Source: Pseudomonas khavaziana (GTDB lineage: Bacteria > Pseudomonadota > Gammaproteobacteria > Pseudomonadales > Pseudomonadaceae). Taken from it: DNA of 64,000 nucleotides. A program made the translations under genes and the position numbers. Each line of letters starts with the position of its first letter. Positions within the stretch are counted from its first letter, which is position 1. Below the pieces are notes generated by a model. The model searched no databases. It saw only the letters and a list, made by a program, of their open reading frames with translations, and had not been told where the DNA came from. Below, one piece after another: positions 1 through 7,676 of the stretch. The DNA is taken from assembly GCF_019145205.1 (NCBI RefSeq), contig NZ_JAHSTT010000008.1:1-64000 (forward strand). Direction: 5' to 3'.

Positions 1-186
1 GGTGAGGAGCTGAAATCGGGTGGATATCGACCTCAGCCCCTGCGGGGGGTATGGATTCCCAAAAAGAACGGAAAGCTTCGTTCATTGGGGATTCCTTGTA
101 TTCGAGACCGCGTTGTTCAAATGCCTGTCAATCTCACACTCCAAGCGATTTTCGAAGTGGATATGCAGCCATCGAGCGGTTACTAA
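1..186 (+). pseudogene. Group II intron reverse transcriptase/maturase fragment
   Basis: Frame 1 is open from the window edge to a TAA at 184-186. It encodes a run typical of the palm region of LtrA-type intron RTs: WIPKKNGKLRSLGIP, then IRDRVVQM, then an LTLQAIFEVDMQPSSGY-like stretch. Functional proteins continue with YGFRPGRS and the YADD catalytic box. Here translation stops just after the PSS(Y)G position, and no YADD box or maturase X domain follows in any frame I checked. The upstream part lies outside the window. This is a dead remnant of a retroelement; the intron RNA end was not recognised. Confidence 0.8.
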
Positions 187-845
187 CGAAATTACGCAGG
201 CTATATTTTATGTCCAAATGCTGCATGCAGACGTCGCAGCCTTCCTGTGCGGGCATACATGAACGGAAGAGAAGCAAATTGGCTCCGATAGTGGTGCAGA
301 TTTTGGTGAATATCCGAATATATCCTGCTGACTATAAATTATAGTCAGCAGGATATATTCGGATAATTCCGTCGGTAGCCACCTTCAGCACTGCAGCGCT
401 GCCCTTACGGTCATCACCGAAGGATGGAGCCAAACTGGGTCGACTCGGGGGAGCACTGCAGCTCCCAGCCTTAATACTGGGCCTGCCATGACAGCGAATG
501 GGTGCCTGCGGGGCGATGAAACTGCTTCAACGGCTCCATCACCCTGAACGTTCCGTTTTTGATTCCAACAGTGCCCGGCCCGCATCTCGGAACAATTTAC
601 TTCCGGATAGCTGAAGGTCCAGAAAGGACGAATCCTGCACTAGGCGGGATTCTCAGCCGTCGATGCATGCGTTCCACGGGGCAGGACGCTGTTGCCTGGC
701 ACTGAACCATCTGACTTTCATCAGAAGAGGGGCGATCTGAAGATATCTTTAATCACTCTATGGTTCAGCCCTAGGCGCAGATGAAATAGTTGCTATGTCA
801 ACCCTGCTGCCACATTCTGGATCACCTAGATCCCCCACGGATCAT
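187..845. other. Gene-poor decayed stretch between mobile-element remnants
   Basis: No convincing gene is visible. Apart from the palindrome at 311-365, the stretch has several short ORFs on both strands without ribosome sites or recognisable families. Because it lies between an intron RT fragment and an IS66 remnant, it is probably eroded mobile-element sequence. The piece around 720-845 may be more of the IS66 transposase, but I could not align it confidently. Confidence 0.4.
311..365. repeat. Long perfect inverted repeat (25-bp arms, 5-nt loop)
   Basis: The left arm 311-335 (starts TATCCGAATATATCC, ends GACTAT) is the exact reverse complement of 341-365. The spacer is AAATT. The arms are AT-rich and unlike the REP palindromes elsewhere in the window. 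It sits in decayed mobile-element sequence with no adjacent gene, so it could be two abutting element ends, a recombination site or a cruciform-forming relic. There is no T-run to suggest a terminator. Confidence 0.9.
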
Positions 846-996
846 CCCCTCAGCCTCCGTCCTCGCAATAACTGGCTCTCCACCGGATCGCTAAGCAGCG
901 GAAAACGGGGCTACGGCGATCTTGAGCTTGATCCAGTCGGCGCGGCTCAACGGGCATGATCCGTATGCCTAGCTAACGAGGGTATTGACGCCTTTG
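846..996 (+). pseudogene. IS66-family transposase (TnpC) C-terminal remnant
   Basis: Two frames together spell the conserved C-terminal part of IS66 TnpC. From 849 the frame reads LSLRPRNNWLSTGS, matching the family pattern of IRPVxLGRxNWLFxGS. After a frameshift near 915 the next frame gives AILSLIQSARLNGHDPYA, the family's SLIxSARLNGHDPYAYL box. A TAG stop replaces the expected Tyr codon, followed by LTRVLTPL. The frameshift and stop show that it is inactive. No intact IS66 terminal repeats were identified. Confidence 0.75.
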
Positions 997-1441
997 ACTT
1001 CGGCTCCGTCGTAATGAACCCGACCTCGAGCGGCCCTGCAGTCATGTTCAGCAACGTTGTCTTATCGCACCCGAGGGTCGACCAAGGTAATGATTTCAGA
1101 TCCACAGCAGTTTCCGACAATCCTCAAAGGCGGAAATCGGGCCGAAGGAGGAGGGCAGTCATTAGTCCTCAGCTGACCAGCTTCGAGCGACTGACGTGGC
1201 GGTCGTCTAGCAGCAGCCGTAGGTAGAGCGAGCACTCCTTCATGCACTCAAAGTCTTGAGGAGTACTGGGCGTAGAGTGTGAGAAATCCCGATGAAATGC
1301 GGGTTTTATAATGTCAAAGCCCATTGCAGCACGTCTCCCAGAAGGTCCAACGGTGGTATTACGGTGAAGCGGGAAACCTCTGCACATATCGGTGTACGAT
1401 ATCGTCTGAAATATTTCGATCGAGAACGGAGCTAGCACCCA
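997..1441. other. Intergenic, no gene recognised
   Basis: Short overlapping ORFs occur on both strands, but none has a recognisable domain or ribosome site. The first part probably belongs to the end of the IS66 remnant. The last ~100 bases are the upstream region of the small AbrB-like gene; no clear promoter was picked out. Confidence 0.35.
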
Positions 1442-1645
1442 ATGAGTGATGCATTGCCAACTACTTTGATATGCCGGGATCCAGGTGATAGCAGCGGGGA
1501 CATCGTCATAGATCTCACACCGGATATACTAGCGGCCATGGGCGTCGGTTTGGGTGATTTCTTAAGCATCGAGTTGGTCGACGGATCGATAGTGCTAAAG
1601 CCAATTTGTCGAATCAAAGCTGAAGGTCGGGTTGACTCAGATTGA
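1442..1645 (+). CDS. Small AbrB/MazE/SpoVT-like protein
   Basis: A 67-residue protein. Residues ~18-56 have the swapped-hairpin AbrB pattern: a beta strand (DIVIDL), a turn-helix (TPDILAAMGVGLGD), then strands (FLSIELVDGSIVLKPI). Such proteins are antitoxins or small DNA-binding regulators. The N-terminal TTLICRDPGDSSGD extension resembles orphan AbrB-like proteins of Pseudomonas. A weak purine-rich site (CGGAG) lies about ten bases upstream. No toxin-like ORF follows, so partnership with a toxin is not supported. It is the only apparently intact gene in the decayed zone. Confidence 0.6.
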   Translation: MSDALPTTLICRDPGDSSGDIVIDLTPDILAAMGVGLGDFLSIELVDGSIVLKPICRIKAEGRVDSD

Positions 1646-1935
1646 GCAGGCCGGTAGCTCGCCCAACTGCTATAACAGCGTCACTAGATAACCGTATAAA
1701 TCGTGTCTGAATCTCAGGAAGCTTCAGTAGCACGAAGAAAATATCCAAACGCGGGAACAATTCCGCAATTTAGATTTTACTTCTCTGAAACTTCGATCTT
1801 CACATCCGGGTACCCCAGCCGCAGCGAAGGTACTAACGACTAAAAGTCCATTCTTTGTGACGCATCCGACGAAAATTACACGAACTCTGTCCTAACACTA
1901 CAAAAAGTCCAGGCTTTGTGTCGCTAAGACAGTTC
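1646..1935. other. Intergenic with a short direct repeat, no gene recognised
   Basis: No ORF of interest lies here. The sequence is more AT-rich than the rest of the window. The only structure seen is the pair of ~21-bp imperfect direct repeats described separately (1842-1924). Confidence 0.4.
1842..1924. repeat. Two imperfect ~21-bp direct repeats spaced 61 bp
   Basis: AAAAGTCCATTCTTTGTGACG begins at 1842 and AAAAGTCCAGGCTTTGTGTCG at 1903; 18 of 21 positions match. The bases just before each copy are also alike (CTAACGACT / CTAACACTA). They could be binding sites or insertion scars. No adjacent gene makes the role clear. Confidence 0.6.
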
Positions 1936-2052
1936 TTATAGCTCAAAATGGGGCAAATAGTCCAAGAATGCTGTCGGTGCGGGCTCGTCATGCAGGGCTT
2001 CGAAGGTTTTCAGCAGATTAAGGTCGACCTGGGCGATATTCATTTGGCTCAT
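1936..2052 (-). pseudogene. LysR-family regulator N-terminal stump
   Basis: The first codons (from ATG at 2052, or the second ATG at residue 4) read MNIAQVDLNLLKTFEALHDE, the classic first helix of LysR-type regulators. After that point the family's RSxTxAAxxL helix-turn-helix sequence is replaced by unrelated codons and a stop, so only ~24 residues survive. The break near 1975-1980 marks where the decayed mobile-element sequence joins the ancestral chromosome. The stump is divergent from the nitrilase gene, so it was probably that gene's activator. Confidence 0.75.
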
Positions 2053-2133
2053 ATCATTTAGCACTGGAGTGGGCTTTATTCATGATCGAACCTGGCTGGA
2101 GAATGGGCAACCCCCACTATTGGAGTGATCCTG

Positions 2134-3060
2134 ATGCCTGTTTCTATCGTCGCTGCCTTGCAAATCGGTTCCTTGCCCAGTGGCAAGGCTGAAACCCTCG
2201 CGCAGATCCTGACTTTTGAAGATGAGATTGTGCGCAGTGGCGCACAGTTGGTGGTCATGCCCGAGGCGCTGTTGGGCGGCTATCCCAAGGGCGAAAGCTT
2301 CGGTACGCAATTGGGTTATCGCCTGCCCGAAGGGCGTGAAGCCTTTGCGCGGTATTTTGCCAATGCCATCGACGTGCCGGGCGTGGAGACCGAGGCACTG
2401 GCCGGGTTGTCGGCGCGTACCGGTGCCAGCCTGGTGCTCGGGGTGATCGAGCGCAGTGGCAGCACGTTGTATTGCACAGTGTTGTATTTCGAACCGGCGG
2501 GCGGCCTGGTTGCCAAGCATCGCAAGTTGATGCCGACCGGTACCGAACGGCTGATCTGGGGCAAAGGCGATGGATCGACGCTGCCGGTGATCGACGCGGC
2601 AGTTGGACGTATCGGCGGCGCAGTGTGCTGGGAAAACATGATGCCGCTGCTGCGTACCGCCATGTACGCCAAAGGGGTGCAAGTGTGGTGTGCGCCCACG
2701 GTGGACGAGCGCGAGATGTGGCAGGTGAGCATGCGCCATGTCGCCCATGAAGGGCGCTGTTTTGTCGTGAGTGCCTGCCAGGTGCAGGCATCGCCAGAGG
2801 CGCTGGGTGTCGAGGTTGCCAACTGGCCTGCAGATCGCCCGTTGATTGCCGGCGGCAGCGTGATTGTCGGGCCCATGGGTGACATTCTGGCCGGGCCATT
2901 GCTGGGGCAGGCGGGGTTGTTGACGGCGCGGATCGATACGGATGATCTGGTGCGGGCACGCTATGACTATGACGTGGCGGGGCACTACGCCCGACCGGAT
3001 ATTTTTGAACTGACCGTGGACGAGCGCGCCAAGCCCGGCGTTCGCTTCATCACTGACTGA
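2134..3060 (+). CDS. Nitrilase-superfamily carbon-nitrogen hydrolase
   Basis: A 308-residue enzyme with the full Glu-Lys-Cys triad: Glu44 in MPEALLGGYP, Lys131 in HRKLMPTGTER and Cys165 in GGAVCWENMMPL. The CWEN context is that of true nitrilases, which convert nitriles to acid and ammonia; Pseudomonas examples act on aryl-acetonitriles or beta-cyanoalanine. Substrate cannot be fixed from sequence. A GTG at 2125 is in frame, but GGAG at 2122-2125 is well spaced for the ATG at 2134, which I chose. Its presumed divergent LysR regulator is truncated, so expression may have changed. Confidence 0.88.
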   Translation: MPVSIVAALQIGSLPSGKAETLAQILTFEDEIVRSGAQLVVMPEALLGGYPKGESFGTQLGYRLPEGREAFARYFANAIDVPGVETEALAGLSARTGASLVLGVIERSGSTLYCTVLYFEPAGGLVAKHRKLMPTGTERLIWGKGDGSTLPVIDAAVGRIGGAVCWENMMPLLRTAMYAKGVQVWCAPTVDEREMWQVSMRHVAHEGRCFVVSACQVQASPEALGVEVANWPADRPLIAGGSVIVGPMGDILAGPLLGQAGLLTARIDTDDLVRARYDYDVAGHYARPDIFELTVDERAKPGVRFITD

Positions 3061-3073
3061 ACGCTGTAAAAAA

Positions 3074-3151
3074 TGAGGGAGGGGGCATGCCCGCGATGGC
3101 GGTGTGTCAGCTCCAAATGTATTTACTGACACTCCCTCATCGGGGGCACGG
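3074..3151. repeat. Degenerate REP doublet (left side of a composite repeat)
   Basis: A variant REP arm (GAGGGAGGGGGCATGCCCGC, from 3075) is followed by a GCGGTGTGTCAG...CTGACACTCCCTCATCGGGGG partner. The normal closing arm is altered and runs into the long dispersed repeat. It lies directly behind the nitrilase stop codon. Confidence 0.65.
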
Positions 3152-3540
3152 GTATCTACACAACTCTGACGTAGCGACCGTCAGTAACCACGATGCGAAG
3201 CGAGCCGCTCTTGATCTTGATCTGCTTTTGATCTTGATCTTAGGCGCCCCGTTAAACCACGCTGGCCGGAATTCGACAGGGATTTGGGGGGTAAACCGGC
3301 AGGGATGCCGGTTTAGCCGCCCCGCGCCATGGATGGCGCGTGGCGGCGGCCCCCCAAATCCATGGCGGATTACGGGCACACCGAGCCTAGGCGAGGTGCC
3401 GAGTGGTGGGGCAAGAGCGTTTTGGTTACTTTGCCGCTTTTGCAAAGTGACCCGCCGTAAGGGCGGAACCCATAGACGCCGTTACGTAAATAACGGATAT
3501 GTACTTGGTCTGATCCAACATCCTGGTCGGCTGTCAGGCC
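3152..3540 (+). repeat. ~390-bp dispersed repeat, copy 1 (inverse of 52108-52495)
   Basis: Nearly the whole segment reappears as reverse complement at 52108-52495, with small differences including an extra CTTGATCTTGAT-type duplication here. The centre is rich in nested palindromes: GGATTTGGGGGG pairs with CCCCCCAAATCC, and inside that AAACCGGCA pairs with TGCCGGTTT. Short ORFs across it look incidental. Large intergenic repeats are known in P. fluorescens genomes, but I cannot name the family with certainty. A normal REP arm closes it at 3543-3568. Confidence 0.85.
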
Positions 3541-3542
3541 GC

Positions 3543-3568
3543 AATCGGGGGCAAGCCCCCTCCCACAG
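3543..3568. repeat. REP arm closing the composite repeat
   Basis: AATCGGGGGCAAGCCCCCTC followed by CCACAG is the right half of a standard REP doublet. Its left half is ~470 bp away at 3074, with the long repeat between them. Confidence 0.8.
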
Positions 3569-3675
3569 TAGATCTTCAGCATTTGAAGGATCTGGTTTTC
3601 AGCCATTCTTCATGGGTGATTTTCCAGGTCTTCCGTGGGAGCGCCACCGCGACAGCAGCGTCGGTTGCATGAGCC

Positions 3676-4137
3676 TTACCACGTGGCGGTGTTGGGCAAG
3701 TCCAGGGTGCCGCGCTCAACAAAACGCATGGTACCGAACAATCCACCCGCCAGTTTGCCACGCAGCACGTAGGGCAGGTTATTCAGGCTTTGGGTCTGGC
3801 TCAGGCCCAGGGTCTGGCGCAACACCGAAAACGCCGAAACGCTGACCGGCACCATCAGCACCGTTTCGGAGAAACGTGGGATGCTGCCGGCCTGGTCACT
3901 CACGCCTGAGGCCAACGGCCGGCCATTGACCTCCAGGTCCAGGGCCACACCGTTGTAGTCGATCGCGGTTTCATTGGGGTTCTGCACCCGCAGCTTCACC
4001 GCGAAGCGTACTTCCAGGTCCTGGCTTTGCAGCGGCTCGATGCCCACGACGTTGATATTGACCGGGTCCCGGTTGGGGAACAGCGCGCAGGCGCTCAAGG
4101 TCAGCAGCAACAGCGATAGAACCATGAGCTTGCGCAT
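3676..4137 (-). CDS. WHy/LEA14-type lipoprotein
   Basis: A 153-residue protein. Residues 1-18 are a lipoprotein signal ending in the lipobox LSAC. The rest is one WHy (water stress/hypersensitive response) beta-sandwich domain: VNINVVGIEPL, then EVRFAVKLRVQNPNETAIDYNGVALDLEVNG with the diagnostic NPN, then LASGVSD. Start taken at ATG 4137 (MRKLMVLS) because AGGAG lies nine bases upstream; the longer frame adds an unlikely leader. It follows the permease stop by 13 bases, so the two are probably co-transcribed. WHy proteins are linked to desiccation tolerance; the exact job in Pseudomonas is unproven. Confidence 0.85.
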   Translation of the reverse strand: MRKLMVLSLLLLTLSACALFPNRDPVNINVVGIEPLQSQDLEVRFAVKLRVQNPNETAIDYNGVALDLEVNGRPLASGVSDQAGSIPRFSETVLMVPVSVSAFSVLRQTLGLSQTQSLNNLPYVLRGKLAGGLFGTMRFVERGTLDLPNTATW

Positions 4138-4150
4138 ATGAAAGGTGCTC

Positions 4151-5581
4151 CTATTGCTTGGTGACGTCCGGGTCTTGCATGACCTTGAGGGTAGAGGACT
4201 CCGGATCGAATTCATCTTCTTCCAGCTCTATGAACTCTTCGGGCAGGAAAATGTTCAGCAGGATTGCACAGAACGCGCCCACGGTGATCGGCGACTCGAA
4301 GATGTTGTGCAGCGCCTTGGGCAGGTCGCGCAGTACTTCCGGTACGGCGGCAACGCCCAGGCCCATGCCCAGGGAGATTGCCACGATCAGTACATTGCGC
4401 CGGTGCAGGCCGGCTTCGGCGAGGATCTTGATCCCGGCCACGGCCACGGTGCCGAACATGATCAGGGTGGCGCCGCCCAGTACCGGCTTGGGCATCAGTT
4501 GCAGCACCGCGCCGATCATCGGGAACAGCCCCAGCAGTACCAGCAGGCCGGCGATAAAATACGCCACGTAGCGGCTGGCCACGCCGGTCAATTGGATCAC
4601 GCCATTGTTCTGGGCGAAGGTCACCATCGGCAGGCTGTTGAAAGTAGCAGCCATCGCCGAGTTGAGGCCGTCGGCCAGCAGGCCGGACTTGATGCGCTTG
4701 ATATACAGCGGGCCCTTGACCGGTTGCTGGGAAATCATCGAGTTGGCAGTCAGGTCACCGGCGGCTTCCAGGGGCGAAATCAGGAAGATCACCGCCACCG
4801 GGATAAACGCCACCCAATCGAACGAGAAACCGTACTTGAACGGCACCGGCACGCTGATCAGTGGCACCTGGGGCAGGGTGGCCATGTCGACCCGGCCCAG
4901 CCACCACGCGACGAAGAAACCCAGGCTCAGGCCGATCACGATTGAACCCAGGCGCAGGAAAGGGTTGCTGAACCGATTGAGAACCACAATGGTCAGCAGC
5001 ACCAGCGCCGCCAGGCCCATATTGCCCGCGGCGCCGAGGTCGCCGGCGCCATAGCCACCGGCCATGTCGGTGACGGCCACCTTGATCAGCGACAGACCCA
5101 TCAGGGTAATGATGGTGCCGGTGACCACCGGGGTAATCAGCTTGCGCAGCTTACCGATAAATTGGCTCAGCACCACCTCGATAAACGCAGCGAAAAAGCA
5201 AATGCCAAAGATCGTCGACAGGATTTCATCGGTGCCGCCGCCCCGGGCCTTGACCATGAAGCCGGCGCTGAGAATCACGCTGATAAACGAAAAACTGGTG
5301 CCTTGCAGGCACAACAGGCCCGAGCCCACCGGCCCGAATGTACGCGCCTGCACGAAGGTGCCGAGCCCCGAGACAAACAACGCCATGCTCACCAGATAGG
5401 GCACCTCGCTTTCCAGGCCGAGTACGCCGCCGACGATCAGGGTCGGGGTGATGATGCCGACGAAACTGGCCAAGACGTGCTGCAGGGCGGCAAATATCGC
5501 GGCGGTGAAGTGCGGGCGGTCTTCCAGGCCATAGATCAGATCGGATTTATAGCGCGGGCGGGGGGCTTGAGCGTCAGACAA
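4151..5581 (-). CDS. Xanthine/uracil permease (NCS2/NAT family)
   Basis: A 476-residue inner-membrane protein with about 12-14 hydrophobic segments. The NAT signature lies at QNNGVIQLTG, and the TM8 acidic residue pattern SPLEAAGD is present. XanP/UacT-type members use QNNG for purines, so xanthine or urate import is likelier than uracil. The C-terminus is acidic (EEFIELEEDEFDPES). No in-frame ATG is near the beginning: the reading frame appears to start at TTG (5581), giving MSDAQAPRPRY. No purine catabolism genes are adjacent. Confidence 0.87.
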   Translation of the reverse strand: MSDAQAPRPRYKSDLIYGLEDRPHFTAAIFAALQHVLASFVGIITPTLIVGGVLGLESEVPYLVSMALFVSGLGTFVQARTFGPVGSGLLCLQGTSFSFISVILSAGFMVKARGGGTDEILSTIFGICFFAAFIEVVLSQFIGKLRKLITPVVTGTIITLMGLSLIKVAVTDMAGGYGAGDLGAAGNMGLAALVLLTIVVLNRFSNPFLRLGSIVIGLSLGFFVAWWLGRVDMATLPQVPLISVPVPFKYGFSFDWVAFIPVAVIFLISPLEAAGDLTANSMISQQPVKGPLYIKRIKSGLLADGLNSAMAATFNSLPMVTFAQNNGVIQLTGVASRYVAYFIAGLLVLLGLFPMIGAVLQLMPKPVLGGATLIMFGTVAVAGIKILAEAGLHRRNVLIVAISLGMGLGVAAVPEVLRDLPKALHNIFESPITVGAFCAILLNIFLPEEFIELEEDEFDPESSTLKVMQDPDVTKQ

Positions 5582-5813
5582 AATGATGGCTCGGGTCGGA
5601 AAATGGAGGCGAAGAATGCCAGAAACCGCCAGCCGTCAGAAGTGTAAAAAAATATTAATAAAGCCCCTGCGCAAAACCCCGGCCCCGGCCGATAGTGAAT
5701 ATAGGCCCACATTACAACGACAACAGTGGTGACCAAGGTCTGGCAGTGCGTTGACGCTGACGGATCGTTTCGCGGCAGGGATGCTCGCAAACACTACTTC
5801 TGAGAGCAGCCCT

Positions 5814-7439
5814 ATGTCCCTTCGTCATCTGAATATCGCCCCTCGAGCGTTTCTCGGTTTTGCCTTTATTGCAGTGTTGGTGGTCATCCTGGGGGTGTTT
5901 GCGGTCAGCCGCATGACGCAGATCCGGCAGTCTTCCGTGGACATGAGCGCGACCCAGTTGCCCAGCGTTACGTCCCTGGGCAACATCACTGAAAACGTAC
6001 TGCGCATGCGCATCCTGTCGTTCCGGGTATTGGTCAATCGAGAACCGGCTGCCCTGCAGGAAGCCGAAACCCGCATCGGCGTGCTGACCGACAAGGTCAA
6101 GGCTGCCCAGGCCCATTACGCCCAGTTACCGATGGGCATAGAAGAGGCGGCGGTGTACAAGACCTTCAGCGTCACGCTGGATAATTACCTCAAGGCCCAG
6201 GCCGACATGCTGGTGCTATCCAAGCAAGGCAAGGTCGATGAAATGCGCACGCTGATCAACAGTCGCATCAAGGACGGCACCGACCAGATGGGTGAGCAGT
6301 TGAACAAGCTGATCGCCCTCAATGCCGCCGATGCGAAGACCGCTGACGCGGCGGCTGGGCAAAGTTACGAGGGCGCAATCACCGGCGTGGTTGCGGTGTC
6401 GGTGGTGGCCGCATTGCTCACGGTGCTGTTGGCCTGGCTGCTGACCCGCAGCATCGTCACGCCATTGCGTAAAGCCGTGGAAGTTGCCGAAACCATTGCC
6501 GCCGGCAACCTCAGCAAAACCTTCGCGGACGATGGCAGGGATGAACCTGCGCGCTTGCTCATTGCCTTGTCGAGCATGCAGGCCAACCTGCGCCAGACCA
6601 TCCAGCATATCGCCGGCTCGGCCACGCAGCTGGCGTCAGCGGCGGAAGAGTTGAGCGCCGTCACCGAGGAAGCCTCCCGCGGCCTGCAGCAACAGAACAA
6701 TGAGATCGACCAGGCCGCCACGGCGGTCAACGAGATGACCGCAGCGGTAGAAGAAGTGGCGCGTAATGCTGTCTCCACCTCGGAGGCCTCCGGGCAGTCC
6801 AACCAGGCGGCGCGCGAAGGCCGCGACCGGGTGATGGACACCGTCGGTGCGATCCAGACCATGACCCAGGATGTGCAAAACACCGCCGTGATGATCGAAG
6901 GCCTGGCGACTCAAGGTCGGGATATCGGCAAGGTCCTCGACGTGATCCGGGCGATTGCCGAACAGACCAACCTGCTGGCACTCAACGCCGCGATTGAAGC
7001 CGCCCGCGCGGGTGAGGCCGGGCGCGGCTTTGCGGTGGTTGCCGATGAAGTGCGGGCCCTGGCCCATCGCACCGCGCAATCGACCCAGGAAATCGAAAAG
7101 ATGGTTGCCGGCATCCAGAACGGCACCGGTGAAGCCGTGCAGTCCATGCAGCAAAGCAACCAACGCACCCAGGCCACCCTGGAAATGGCCCGTGCTGCCG
7201 GCGTGGCCCTGGAGCAGATCACCCAGTCCATCAGCCTGATCAACGAACGCAACCTGGTCATCGCCAGCGCCTCGGAAGAACAAGCCCAGGTCTCCCGCGA
7301 AGTGGACCGCAACCTCGTCAACATCCGCGACCTGGCCACCCAGTCGGCGGCGGGCGCCAACCAGACCAGCGCGGCCAGCCATGAGTTGTCGAGGTTGGCG
7401 GTGGATTTGAATGGGATGGTGGCGCGGTTTGTAATCTGA
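5814..7439 (+). CDS. Methyl-accepting chemotaxis protein
   Basis: 541 residues. TM1 is at ~12-32, followed by a periplasmic ~150-residue helical ligand domain of the four-helix-bundle type. TM2 is at ~186-206, then HAMP (PLRKAVEVAETIAAGNL), then the long cytoplasmic coiled coil. The hairpin tip is canonical (AEQTNLLALNAAIEAARAGE, then GRGFAVVADEVRALAHRT, ~residues 383-420). There is no C-terminal CheR/CheB-docking pentapeptide. Start at ATG 5814 (MSLRHLNIAP); the frame opens earlier but without a good ribosome site. The ligand is unknown. It is transcribed alone, away from the permease. Confidence 0.92.
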   Translation: MSLRHLNIAPRAFLGFAFIAVLVVILGVFAVSRMTQIRQSSVDMSATQLPSVTSLGNITENVLRMRILSFRVLVNREPAALQEAETRIGVLTDKVKAAQAHYAQLPMGIEEAAVYKTFSVTLDNYLKAQADMLVLSKQGKVDEMRTLINSRIKDGTDQMGEQLNKLIALNAADAKTADAAAGQSYEGAITGVVAVSVVAALLTVLLAWLLTRSIVTPLRKAVEVAETIAAGNLSKTFADDGRDEPARLLIALSSMQANLRQTIQHIAGSATQLASAAEELSAVTEEASRGLQQQNNEIDQAATAVNEMTAAVEEVARNAVSTSEASGQSNQAAREGRDRVMDTVGAIQTMTQDVQNTAVMIEGLATQGRDIGKVLDVIRAIAEQTNLLALNAAIEAARAGEAGRGFAVVADEVRALAHRTAQSTQEIEKMVAGIQNGTGEAVQSMQQSNQRTQATLEMARAAGVALEQITQSISLINERNLVIASASEEQAQVSREVDRNLVNIRDLATQSAAGANQTSAASHELSRLAVDLNGMVARFVI

Positions 7440-7461
7440 CCTGATTTGAAACGCGGTCGAA

Positions 7462-7485
7462 TGTGGGAGTGGGTTCCCTCCCACA
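7462..7485. repeat. Single REP palindrome after the chemoreceptor gene
   Basis: TGTGGGAG pairs with CTCCCACA around an eight-base loop, 23 bases after the stop codon. It may stabilise or terminate the mRNA. Confidence 0.7.
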
Positions 7486-7566
7486 GGGGGCATGGTGTGT
7501 CAGTGGGTTTGGGCAAAGGCAAACCAGTGCGCGGTTAGGCCATATCGATCAGGCGACGCAGGGCAA

Positions 7567-7672
7567 ATGTGGGAGAGGGCTTGCCCTCGATGGCAGTGGG
7601 GCAGTGACAGATAAGCTGGCTGACCCACCGCCATCGGGGGCAAGTCGAATCGTCGCACCGCCCCTCCCACAT
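7567..7672. repeat. REPIN between chemoreceptor gene and kguD
   Basis: ATGTGGGAGAGGGCTTGCCC opens the element and CCCCTCCCACAT closes it. The right arm carries an internal AGTCGAATCGTCGCACCG stretch, also present in the REP arm at 52495-52534. It ends five bases from the kguD stop, on the 3' side of both flanking genes. Confidence 0.8.
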
Positions 7673-7676
7673 GGGT

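Noticed and set aside
1442..1645. Toxin-antitoxin locus at the AbrB-like gene
   Set aside because: No toxin-like ORF lies within several hundred bases on either side, so a two-gene module is not supported.
3087..3845. 252-codon frame through the large repeat
   Set aside because: It translates REP and repeat sequence and runs antisense into the WHy lipoprotein gene; no coding signature.
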